From an uncultured Variovorax sp. (GTDB taxonomy: Bacteria > Pseudomonadota > Gammaproteobacteria > Burkholderiales > Burkholderiaceae_C): a stretch of DNA of 8,979 nucleotides. The notes under the pieces were generated by a model. It was not told the DNA's origin. It ran no database searches and saw nothing but the letters and a program-made list of their open reading frames with translations. Every line of letters starts with the position of its first letter. The stretch's first letter is position 1. Both the position numbers and the translations under genes were made by a program. The stretch covers positions 1-8,979 of the forward strand of contig CAIQMJ010000670.1 in assembly GCA_903872875.1 (NCBI GenBank). The letters run 5' to 3'. Positions 1-6,346 of the stretch are shown piece after piece.

Positions 1-441
1 AACGTACCGCTTGACGATATTGCCGTGCTTGTTCACAACGAAGGTCGTCGGTGTGACCTTCACATCTCCCCAAGCCTTTGCCGCTGCGCCGGTGTTGTCC
101 AGGGCAACGGCGAACGGCAGCTTGCGGGTGCTGGCGAAGTTGACGACATAGGTCGGAGGGTCGTAGCTCATGGCAACAGCCAAGGTTTCGTAGCCACGTG
201 AATGGTATTTCTCATAGGTCCGCACAATCATGGGCATCTCTGCCACGCAGGTGGCGCAGCTCGTGGCCCAGAAGTTGACCAACGTCACCTTCCCGCGAAA
301 GTCGTTGGCCGTTCTCAAGGACCCATCGAGAAGAACGAACGTGGCTTCCGGTGCCTTGCTGGAGCTTGTGCTGTAAAGCAGCCCGGCGCCAAGCAACCCC
401 GCAGAAGCGGCCATCGTGGCGATGAGTATCTTCACTTTCAT
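1..441 (-). CDS. TlpA/ResA-like membrane-anchored thioredoxin, 3' end outside window
   Basis: The ATG at 441-439 opens a frame that runs off the left edge after 147 codons, so perhaps 15-25 residues are missing. Residues 1-23 are a short basic start (MKVK) and a hydrophobic, Ala/Gly/Leu-rich stretch, read as a signal anchor or signal peptide. The thioredoxin fold follows: strand VTLVNFWAT, then redox motif C62-A-T-C65, then helix EMPMI, and near residue 132 the VTPTTFVV segment with the cis-proline that packs on the active site. This order is that of periplasmic TlpA/ResA reductases, which keep apocytochrome or CuA thiols reduced. The dipeptide between the cysteines is Ala-Thr, not the usual Pro-Pro or Glu-Pro, so its redox potential may differ. 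It lies downstream of the broken secreted-protein gene on the same strand, 341 bases away. The family is secure; the client is unknown. Confidence 0.88.
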   Translation of the reverse strand, partial: MKVKILIATMAASAGLLGAGLLYSTSSSKAPEATFVLLDGSLRTANDFRGKVTLVNFWATSCATCVAEMPMIVRTYEKYHSRGYETLAVAMSYDPPTYVVNFASTRKLPFAVALDNTGAAAKAWGDVKVTPTTFVVNKHGNIVKRYV

Positions 442-782
442 TGCTGAACAGCTTTCTGCTGGTCATGAAAAGGGCAATGTAACAGGGTTGGTGTGACGGG
501 GTCGAGACGGACCGCAGCAGCAGGGCCATGGTCGATTCCCGACTCCATCCCTTCATCTCCGCCCGCGACGCTGTCCAATGCGTTTCACATCGTCTCCCAG
601 CACGACAATGCTCAAGCCTCGGTTCGGGCGATTGTCGCGTTGCGAGCCGAGAGCGCCCGCTGAGGCCTCTCATCTAAAAACGCACTCAGCTGGGAGTTCT
701 TGCGGTGCCGGGAGCACGTGACCATGATCGCGAAGCCGCGCCATCAGTCCAGGTAGTCCGCGTATTCTTTCTGAGAGAACCC
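442..782. other. 341-base gap without a convincing gene
   Basis: No recognisable gene lies here. The only stretch that looks protein-like is a plus-strand frame open from 469 to a TGA at 661-663, with a possible GTG at 493. Its last part reads LSNAFHIVSQHDNAQ and then AIVALRAESAR. It has no ribosome binding site and I recognise no family, so it could be the tail of a decayed gene or chance in GC-rich DNA. A short run of five T on the minus strand (680-676) follows a four-base stem, too weak to call a terminator. The left end holds the probable promoter of the TlpA-like gene. Confidence 0.5.
477..505 (-). promoter_or_regulatory. weak sigma70-like promoter candidate for the TlpA-like gene
   Basis: Read on the minus strand, TCGACC (505-500) and TTACAT (482-477) are separated by 17 bases, with the ATG of the TlpA-like gene about 35 bases further on. 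Each hexamer matches the consensus only in part. The large gap upstream makes a local promoter reasonable, but the match alone is weak. Confidence 0.25.
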
Positions 783-1417
783 CTACAACCCGTCCCAGGG
801 ACGCGCCGGCGGGATTCCCAGCACATGAACCACGGTGTGGCGCTGCGAAGTCCTGTCCTTGGATTCCACCAGGGCAGGCAATTTCAGCCTGGAGTTCCAG
901 ACCACTTTCAGGCTACGACCCTTCTCCGCCAAGGTGTAAGTCGTGAGGTCATCCGAGGTAGGTTCGGGTTTCATTCGCTTCAACGTACCGGCGTCAATCA
1001 AGCCCCAGGCGGCATCCCAGGAACCATCGAAGCCAACACTGTCGAAGTCGGCCTTGCCGACAGTCACGACGACCTTCTCATAGGCGGGAACAAGCTTGAG
1101 CTGCGCCTTGCCGGTGGCGTCCTTGGTGATCCAACGGGACGCGGTGGCAACGTCAAGATGCTTGTGCGCCTTTCCACCATTCGCATGCTCCCCCGCGGCA
1201 TGGAATCCGCGGGCAGAATCCGGCTGACCCAAAGATTGTCCTTGCTGCGGGACATGCGCTCGGCAAACTCGTTCGTCCGCGTGACGCCGTCAGCGCCCTT
1301 GGCGACCGACATGTGCTTGATGAGAAGTTCGACATCCTGCGCAAGCGTCTGCTGCGCCGCCAGCATGGCCACACAAGCCAGGCCCACACGCAACACGTTG
1401 TTCACGGCGCGGCGCAT
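783..1417 (-). pseudogene. secreted protein of unknown function, split by a one-base frameshift
   Basis: The ATG at 1417-1415 starts a frame with a clear signal peptide: basic MRRAVNNVLR, a hydrophobic core, and a likely cleavage after LAQQ-TLA. It continues as mature protein (QDVELLIKHM...) to about residue 75. There the coherent protein leaves this frame and continues one base back in a second frame, ending at TAG 785-783. The switch lies at a run of five G on the minus strand (plus-strand C5, 1190-1194). Restoring one G gives MPRGEHANGGKAHKHLDV across the join and a protein of 211 residues. The rest has a WITKD segment, a VVVTVGKADF strand and SVGFDGSWDAAWGL, with no cysteines or enzyme motif that I recognise. 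Its start overlaps the stop of the phosphatase remnant (TGATG), so the two were probably translationally coupled. The shift may be true inactivation or a homopolymer sequencing error. Confidence 0.7.
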
Positions 1418-1752
1418 CAGAAACCGAATGCCTGCCGGATGAGGCCAAACACCTTGGTGTTGTCGAGCGACCCTTTGAACGCCTTGCTTCCGGCGCCTGT
1501 GGCCAACAGCATCACATCGCCGCCGCCGTGGGTTTCCGAACTGAGTGGAATCGAGACTGCCTGTTTGTAGTCCTTGTTGCCGGAGGTGTCGACGCTGGGC
1601 AGGTCGTCACGCACGTCCTTGCGCTCCCCGCTGCCGTTGCCAAACACCAGCGTCGTGTAGGGCTTGCCATCGGCGGCGTTCTGCAGCCCCTTGGTCTTGA
1701 TGTCCCGGCTCTTTCCCAGGATGTCGTTGCCCAGCGCAGTGTTGTAGCCGGC
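1417..1752 (-). pseudogene. alkaline phosphatase, C-terminal remnant (~111 residues)
   Basis: The frame ending at TGA 1419-1417 reads AGYNTALGNDILGK, then ADGKPYTTLVFGNGSG, then SETHGGGDVMLLATG and a C-terminal helix DNTKVFGLIRQAFGF. This order fits the end of PhoA-type alkaline phosphatases, periplasmic zinc/magnesium enzymes of about 450-500 residues. The histidine of THGG corresponds to the last zinc-ligand histidine (His412 in E. coli PhoA); the usual THGGE is THGGG here. The family's similarity starts just after a C9G5 tract (1752-1765). The same frame stays open up to a TGA at 1854-1852, but that part does not resemble the phosphatase. It lacks the catalytic serine, the other metal ligands and about three quarters of the protein, so it cannot be active. 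The downstream secreted-protein gene overlaps its stop by one base. Confidence 0.8.
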
Positions 1753-1765
1753 CCCCCCCCGGGGG
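1752..1765. repeat. C9G5 homopolymer tract at a gene breakpoint
   Basis: Nine C (1752-1760) are followed directly by five G (1761-1765), giving a self-complementary CCCCCGGGGG core. It is the longest simple tract in the window. Alkaline phosphatase similarity ends here, so the tract marks a deletion or rearrangement junction, or a place where assembly or base calling failed. Confidence 0.75.
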
Positions 1766-1971
1766 ACGGTCTGACGGGCAATCTCGAACTCGGCATCGCG
1801 ATTGCAGACGTGCGCATACGTGGCGGCCCGTGTCCGATTCCGCTGTGGCCATCATTGAACGGTTCTACCTCGCCAGCCGCCACAAACGCGCGTTGCCCGT
1901 CCAACCCGAATAGTCGCCTCCCGCCTCCGACGCGACAGCAATTTTTGAGCGCTGCGCATGGCCGGGAAAGT

Positions 1972-3417
1972 TCACAGGTTGAGCGCTCCGGTGCCAATGG
2001 CAAGCGAAGCTTCGCGGATGGCCTCATAGAGCGTCGGATGGGCGTGTGAGATCCGGCCGATGTCCTCGGCCGAGGCCTTGAACTCGATCGCCATCGTGGC
2101 CTCTCCGATCATCTCCGAAGCATACGTGCTGACGATGTGAACGCCCAGCACCGCATCCGTCTTCTGATCGGCCACGACCTTCACGAACCCTGACGTGTCG
2201 CCGTTGCCGAGCGCGCGGCCGTTGGCAGTGAACGGAAATTTGCCCGCCCGGTATGCAATGCCGGCATCCTTCAATTCCTGCTCGGTACGGCCGACCCAGG
2301 CCACCTCCGGACTGGTGTAGATGATCGACGGGATGGCGTCGTAGCTGACGTGCCCCGCCTGGCCCGCGATGCGCTCCATCACCATCACACCCTCGTCTTC
2401 GGCCTTGTGAGCCAGCATAGGCCCCCGCACGACGTCGCCGATCGCATAAACGCCGTCGATTGACGTGCGGCAATGCGCGTCTACATCCACGAAGCCACGC
2501 TGAGTAATCTTGACGCCAAGAGTTTCCAGGCCGAGACCGGAACTCGTTGGGACTCGGCCCACCGCGACCACCAGCTTGTCACACTCCAAAGACTGCGCCG
2601 CGCCATTCGCGTCGACATAGGCGAGGCCAAGCGATCCATCCTTCGTTCGCTCAAGGCCCGTCACGCGCGCGCCGAACCGAAAATCCATGCCTTGCGCCAT
2701 GAGCAACTTGAGCATCTCTCGCGCCACGTCCGCATCGCACATGGGCAGCAACTGCGGCAGCGCCTCGATGACCGTGACCTGCGCACCCAGCCTGCGCCAG
2801 ACCGATCCCAATTCAAGCCCGATCACGCCGGCCCCGATGATCACCATCCGGCGCGGAACAGAACGCCAGTCCAACGCGCCAGCGTTGTCGCAAACGTCCA
2901 CGTTGTCGACTTCAATGCCGGGCAGCTGGCGCGGGAGGGACCCGGTTGCGATTACCAGGTTGCGAGCGGTCACCTCTTCAATCGAGCCGGATCGGGAGAT
3001 GGACACCCTGAAGCCATCCTCTGCCCGCCCGAGGATTGTCGCGCGGCCCTTCAGATAGGCAACCTTGTTCTTTCGGAACAGGTATTCGATGCCTTGCGCC
3101 ATCTTGGTCACGATCGCATCCTTGCGCGCGATCATTGCCGGCACGTCCATCGTGGCGCCCGCCACGCGGATGCCGTGAGCGGCAGCGTGCTTCTCAATTT
3201 TCTCGAACTCTTCGCTCGACGACAGCAGCGCTTTCGAGGGGATGCAGCCGATGTTCAGGCAGGTCCCGCCCGGCCGCGGCTCTCCCTTCGGATCGGCATA
3301 CGGGTTGGCCTCAACGCACGCGACCTTGAGGCCGAGTTGGCCGGCTCGGATCGATGCGATGTAACCGCCGGAGCCGGCGCCGATCACCAGCACGTCGAGG
3401 GCTTGTTCTTGGGTCAT
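1972..3417 (-). CDS. lpdA: dihydrolipoyl dehydrogenase (E3 flavoprotein)
   Basis: This is a 481-residue FAD enzyme of the pyridine nucleotide-disulfide oxidoreductase class I family, which oxidises dihydrolipoyl groups and makes NADH in the cytoplasm. The start MTQEQALDVLVIGAGSGGY is chosen because the FAD-binding GAGSGG lies at residues 13-18; an in-frame upstream extension of 16 codons is arginine-rich and unlikely to be translated. The redox disulfide is C53-L-N-I-G-C58 in GGTCLNIGCIPSK. The NAD-binding GAGVIGLELG lies near residue 190, the second FAD motif is YAIGDVVRG, and the catalytic pair His460/Glu465 lies in HAHPTLYEA. Length and motifs are normal for a working enzyme. No E1, E2 or lipoyl protein gene is nearby, so it is not part of a visible 2-oxoacid dehydrogenase operon. 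It is divergent from the dsbA operon and shares its control region. MerA is a relative, but no second vicinal cysteine pair is present at the C-terminus. Confidence 0.95.
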   Translation of the reverse strand: MTQEQALDVLVIGAGSGGYIASIRAGQLGLKVACVEANPYADPKGEPRPGGTCLNIGCIPSKALLSSSEEFEKIEKHAAAHGIRVAGATMDVPAMIARKDAIVTKMAQGIEYLFRKNKVAYLKGRATILGRAEDGFRVSISRSGSIEEVTARNLVIATGSLPRQLPGIEVDNVDVCDNAGALDWRSVPRRMVIIGAGVIGLELGSVWRRLGAQVTVIEALPQLLPMCDADVAREMLKLLMAQGMDFRFGARVTGLERTKDGSLGLAYVDANGAAQSLECDKLVVAVGRVPTSSGLGLETLGVKITQRGFVDVDAHCRTSIDGVYAIGDVVRGPMLAHKAEDEGVMVMERIAGQAGHVSYDAIPSIIYTSPEVAWVGRTEQELKDAGIAYRAGKFPFTANGRALGNGDTSGFVKVVADQKTDAVLGVHIVSTYASEMIGEATMAIEFKASAEDIGRISHAHPTLYEAIREASLAIGTGALNL

Positions 3418-3482
3418 GGTGAATGTCTCGGTTCGCCTAGGACGACGGACGGCCGCGTTGCGCAAGGGGAAACCTGCGGATG

Positions 3483-3504
3483 GCGGCCATCGGGCAATGG
3501 CCGC
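3483..3504. promoter_or_regulatory. perfect 8-bp inverted repeat, operator candidate upstream of lpdA
   Basis: GCGGCCAT (3483-3490) and ATGGCCGC (3497-3504) form a perfect inverted repeat around six bases. Directly next to it, a minus-strand TAGAAT (3512-3507) matches a -10 box at five of six positions, which would put transcription start of lpdA inside the repeat. This is a typical place for a repressor site. It could instead form a hairpin in the leader RNA. No good -35 box is seen at 16-18 bases. Confidence 0.4.
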
Positions 3505-3574
3505 ACATTCTAGGCAGCGTCCTACAGGCGCAGCCCAATCTCCCCACCGCGGCGCAGCTCGCGATCCGGATGGC

Positions 3575-3605
3575 TTGACCTTGTACCGATTTCATAGTTT
3601 CTAAT
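3575..3605 (+). promoter_or_regulatory. promoter candidate for the dsbA-ccdA operon, 19-base spacer
   Basis: TTGACC (3575-3580; five of six to consensus) and TCTAAT (3600-3605; five of six) are 19 bases apart, and the dsbA ATG follows 36 bases after the -10. A 19-20 base spacer is the hallmark of promoters activated by MerR-family metal or redox sensors. I see no clean dyad in the spacer and no merR gene in the window, so that reading is only suggestive. A 17-base alternative (TTTCTA, 3598-3603) is poorer. Confidence 0.4.
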
Positions 3606-3641
3606 TGACGGCTTGGCGGAACCAGCTAGATCCGGATTCTC

Positions 3642-4277
3642 ATGAAAAGAAGACTTTTTGCTTCATCTCTATTTGCTCCCATGGCCGTTTGGAGCGTGCC
3701 TGCGGTCGCCCAGGACCGCCCGGTGGAGGGCCGCAACTACGTTGCTCTGCAGTCGCGGCAACCCACCCGCGACGCCCGCCAGCCGGAGGTGCTGGAATTC
3801 TTCGCCTACAGCTGCGGACATTGCAACGCCTTCGAACCCATGATCGACGCGTGGCAGAAAAAGCTGCCGCGCGACGTTCTCTTCCGCCGCATCCCGGTCG
3901 CGTTTCGAGAGGACGTCGTGATCCATCAGAAGCTGTACTTCGCGATCGAGGCAATGGGCCTGGTGGAGCAGCTGCACCCGAAGGTCTTCGCTGCCCTTCA
4001 CGTCGAACGCAGGAAACTGGATACTCCCGATCAGATCGGAAGCTTCGCTGCGACCCATGGCGTGGACCGCGTGCGGTTCCTTCAGGCACTGGACTCTTTC
4101 AGCGTCGCGGCGAAGGTGAAGCAAGCCACCGCGCTGGCGACCGGCTATGCGATCGAAGGCACGCCGTCGATCGGCGTGAATGGTCGCTGGCTCACATCCG
4201 GTACGCTGGCCGGCTCGAACTCCAAATCTCTCTCCGTGGCCGAGTACCTGCTGGACCTGGCGCGCAAGGGCGGATAG
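3642..4277 (+). CDS. dsbA: periplasmic thiol:disulfide oxidoreductase DsbA
   Basis: This protein of 211 residues introduces disulfide bonds into secreted proteins. Residues 1-23 are a signal peptide (MKRR, hydrophobic core, AVA before Gln24). The mature protein shows the thioredoxin strand EVLEFFAYS, the active site C58-G-H-C61, a central helical insertion, and the cis-proline Pro175 in EGTPSIGVNG. The CGHC dipeptide is the one of oxidising DsbA proteins. EFFAYSCGHC and the overall length fit the DsbA form of beta-proteobacteria. The start is supported by the signal peptide and a modest GGA five bases upstream. It is the first gene of the operon; its TAG shares a base with the GTG of the next gene. 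DsbA makes the disulfides that the CcdA/TlpA pair downstream would reduce in apocytochromes. Confidence 0.93.
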   Translation: MKRRLFASSLFAPMAVWSVPAVAQDRPVEGRNYVALQSRQPTRDARQPEVLEFFAYSCGHCNAFEPMIDAWQKKLPRDVLFRRIPVAFREDVVIHQKLYFAIEAMGLVEQLHPKVFAALHVERRKLDTPDQIGSFAATHGVDRVRFLQALDSFSVAAKVKQATALATGYAIEGTPSIGVNGRWLTSGTLAGSNSKSLSVAEYLLDLARKGG

Positions 4278-4930
4278 TGGGCGACGAAGACGAATTTGCC
4301 GCGATGGACCTTGCGTCCAGCAACGCGCAGGACCGCAGGATCCTGTTGTACGTGCTGATGATCAACCTTGCACAAACCGCGCTCGGAATGGGCGTGGGGG
4401 TATGGGCGTCCTCGACCGCGCTGATCGGCGCGGCACTGGACAATCTGGCAGACGCGTCCGTGTACGGGGTGGGCATCTACGCGGTCGGCCGAAGTGTGCG
4501 GGCCAAGGTTGCCGCGGCCCGCTTGTCCGGATGGCTTCTGATCGGCCTGTCGATCCTGCTGGTCGGCGAGGTCATTCGCAGGTTTATGGGTTCGGAAGCG
4601 CCTATCGGGCTAGCTATGATGGCTATGGCAGCGGTGAACGCGGCGATCAATGTTCTCTGCCTGCGCCTGATCAGGCGCCACAGGGGGGAGGACGTCAACT
4701 TCAAAGCATCCGCTATCTTCACGAGCAATGACTCGATCGTGAATATGGCGATCCTTGCCAGCGGAATTCTCGTGCTGTGGCTGGGATCAAACATGCCGGA
4801 CCTGATCCTGGGCATCGTCGCGGCACTGTTCGCGGCCAATGGCGGCAGGGAAATTCTCGAGCACGCCCGCAAGGCTTCACGTGCGACCTCTACTCCCTCC
4901 GCCGAACGAAACTCGCAAGACAGCGAATGA
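4277..4930 (+). CDS. short cation diffusion facilitator (CDF)-type metal transporter
   Basis: The protein has 217 residues from a GTG that overlaps the dsbA stop (TAGTG), with AAGGGCGG just upstream; an ATG at 4304 would shorten it by nine residues. About six membrane segments are seen. The second carries D55-N-L-A-D59, the aspartate pair of the CDF metal site. The fifth carries N151-D152-S-I-V-N156, where CDF exporters normally have H/D-x3-D, so the second acid is replaced by Asn. The chain ends shortly after the last membrane segment and lacks the cytoplasmic C-terminal dimer domain. From memory, a subfamily of short cation transporters in metal-resistance clusters has this same ND-x3-N. 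CDF proteins export Zn, Co, Cd or Fe by proton exchange; the metal here cannot be told. Its stop overlaps the ccsB ATG (ATGA). Confidence 0.85.
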   Translation: MGDEDEFAAMDLASSNAQDRRILLYVLMINLAQTALGMGVGVWASSTALIGAALDNLADASVYGVGIYAVGRSVRAKVAAARLSGWLLIGLSILLVGEVIRRFMGSEAPIGLAMMAMAAVNAAINVLCLRLIRRHRGEDVNFKASAIFTSNDSIVNMAILASGILVLWLGSNMPDLILGIVAALFAANGGREILEHARKASRATSTPSAERNSQDSE

Positions 4931-6249
4931 ACACCACTGCGCAGACCTACACCGTCTCCCTCCACGAGGGATTCTTCGCGCGCCGCAATGCCGTCGATTG
5001 GCTTTTCGCTGCCTTCGTCGTTATTGCAGGCGGCTACGCACTTGCCACATACGCGGCTCAGATGGACGTCTACGAGAGGGCCATCCTCGCGTTGTCCGTT
5101 CCGGCTGTGATCTGGTTGGGCTGGTTCTGGCGCCCGCTGCGCGCGCTGGTCGCCGGCGTCGCGATTGTTTCCGTGCTGGCCTGCACGGCTTACCAAGGAG
5201 ACCTGCAGCGCGCGGAGTCGGTGTTCTGGCTCAAATATTTCCTTTCCAGCCAATCGGCGATCATGTGGATGAGCCTGCTCTTCTTCATGAGCACGACCTT
5301 CTACTGGATGGGCATGCTAACCACGCGCGCCGTTGGCTTCGACCGGCTCGGGACAGGTCTCGCCTGGGCGGCCGTCAGCATGGCACTTGTCGGAACGGCG
5401 GTGCGCTGGTTCGAAAGCCACTTGATGGGACCGGACATCGGCCACATCCCCGTGAGCAACCTCTACGAAGTCTTTGTGCTGTTCAGTTGGATGACGGCGG
5501 CGTTCTACCTGTATTTCGAGGATCGCTACCAAACGCGCGCCCTTGGCGCATTCGCCATGCTGATCGTCAGTGCGGCAGTGGGGTTCTTGCTGTGGTACAC
5601 GCTCGTGCGCGAGCAGCACGAGATCCAGCCGCTGGTGCCGGCGCTGCAAAGTTGGTGGATGAAAGTCCACGTGCCGGCGAACTTTGTCGGATACGGCACA
5701 TTCGCTCTGGCTGCGATGGTCGCGTTCGCTTACCTGATCAAGCAGCAGGCTAGCGAAACCCGCTGGTACAAGCTGGCTCCGCTGTGGCTTCTGGGCACGG
5801 CCCTCTGCCTTGAACCGTTGGTGTTCCGTCGCGGCGCCGAAGCCGGCAGCTCGTTCTGGCCAGTCTACTTGGGCGTGTCGTCCCTGATCGTCAGTAGCAT
5901 TCTGCTGGCGCGGCGGCGCATCGCATCGCGGCTTCCCGCGCTCGATGTGCTCGATGACGTCATGTACAGGGCAATAGCCGTTGGCTTCGCGTTCTTCACG
6001 GTGGCCACTGTGCTTGGCGCTCTGTGGGCCGCCGACGCCTGGGGCGGCTACTGGAGCTGGGATCCGAAGGAAACGTGGGCGCTCATTGTCTGGCTGAACT
6101 ACGCGGCTTGGCTACACTTGCGCCTAGTGAAGGGGCTGCGCGGCACAGTTTCCGCGTGGTGGGCCCTCGTGGGACTGGCGGTGACGACCTTCGCATTTTT
6201 GGGTGTGAACATGTTCCTGTCTGGGCTCCACAGCTACGGATCGCTCTGA
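4927..6249 (+). CDS. ccsB: cytochrome c biogenesis protein, System II haem handling (CcsA/ResC type)
   Basis: This membrane protein of 440 residues starts at the ATG in ATGA shared with the preceding gene. It carries the tryptophan-rich WWD haem-binding motif (W372-G-G-Y-W-S-W-D-P-K-E-T-W384), which faces the periplasm. Flanking histidines sit in typical contexts: H173 in HIPVSNLYE, H248 in MKVHVPANF and H435 in SGLHSYGSL at the C-terminus. Eight or so membrane segments are predicted by eye. The family moves haem across the membrane and, together with ResB (Ccs1), ligates it to CXXCH of apocytochrome c. Databases often name this protein CcsB in proteobacteria although it is the CcsA/ResC homologue. 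No resB is in the window; it may lie further right or elsewhere in the genome. Confidence 0.93.
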   Translation: MNTTAQTYTVSLHEGFFARRNAVDWLFAAFVVIAGGYALATYAAQMDVYERAILALSVPAVIWLGWFWRPLRALVAGVAIVSVLACTAYQGDLQRAESVFWLKYFLSSQSAIMWMSLLFFMSTTFYWMGMLTTRAVGFDRLGTGLAWAAVSMALVGTAVRWFESHLMGPDIGHIPVSNLYEVFVLFSWMTAAFYLYFEDRYQTRALGAFAMLIVSAAVGFLLWYTLVREQHEIQPLVPALQSWWMKVHVPANFVGYGTFALAAMVAFAYLIKQQASETRWYKLAPLWLLGTALCLEPLVFRRGAEAGSSFWPVYLGVSSLIVSSILLARRRIASRLPALDVLDDVMYRAIAVGFAFFTVATVLGALWAADAWGGYWSWDPKETWALIVWLNYAAWLHLRLVKGLRGTVSAWWALVGLAVTTFAFLGVNMFLSGLHSYGSL

Positions 6250-6346
6250 GCTTGGGTGTCACGCGGACCGACAAGCAGGTCGAAGAGGCGCTGAAATCAC
6301 CGTTCGAACTGGCGACGAAAACCGCCGCCGGCCCCATTACCGCCAC
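6250..6346 (+). other. 97-base spacer, possibly with a 32-residue small frame
   Basis: This is the only real gap in an operon whose other genes overlap. A frame from TTG 6252 reads LGVTRTDKQVEEALKSPF and ends in ATKTAAGPITAT at TGA 6348-6350, overlapping the lspA GTG by the GTGA arrangement seen elsewhere here. That, and its non-random look, hint at a small or decayed gene. The start is poor, there is no clear ribosome binding site, and I know no family. A frame this short can be chance in GC-rich DNA. Confidence 0.3.

Noticed and set aside
676..697. Rho-independent terminator on the minus strand downstream of the secreted-protein gene
   Set aside because: The stem is only ACTC/GAGT and is separated by three bases from the five T; too weak.
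1185..1200. Programmed -1 ribosomal frameshift in the secreted-protein gene
   Set aside because: The CGG GGG AGC context lets only the second codon re-pair after slipping back, and no clear downstream stem is seen. A plain indel is simpler.
705..1442. Plus-strand 245-residue open frame opposite the secreted-protein gene
   Set aside because: The minus strand has the signal peptide and coherent protein. The plus frame has no recognisable domain and no ribosome binding site.
1528..2049. Plus-strand 173-residue open frame across the phosphatase remnant and the lpdA 3' end
   Set aside because: It lies opposite known coding sequence, is proline- and glycine-rich without domains, and has no start signals; an antisense shadow.
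1972..3417. Reading the flavoprotein as mercuric reductase (merA)
   Set aside because: It has HAHPTLYEA with the E3 catalytic His-Glu pair and no C-terminal vicinal cysteines or N-terminal metal-binding domain.
2473..3513. Plus-strand 346-residue open frame opposite lpdA
   Set aside because: The minus strand encodes a complete FAD enzyme with all motifs; this frame is its arginine- and histidine-rich antisense shadow.
3605..4930. One long open frame that would make a 441-residue protein ending in the CDF transporter
   Set aside because: Its first half is the out-of-frame shadow of dsbA, which has a signal peptide and CGHC in the other frame. The transporter begins at the GTG overlapping the dsbA stop.
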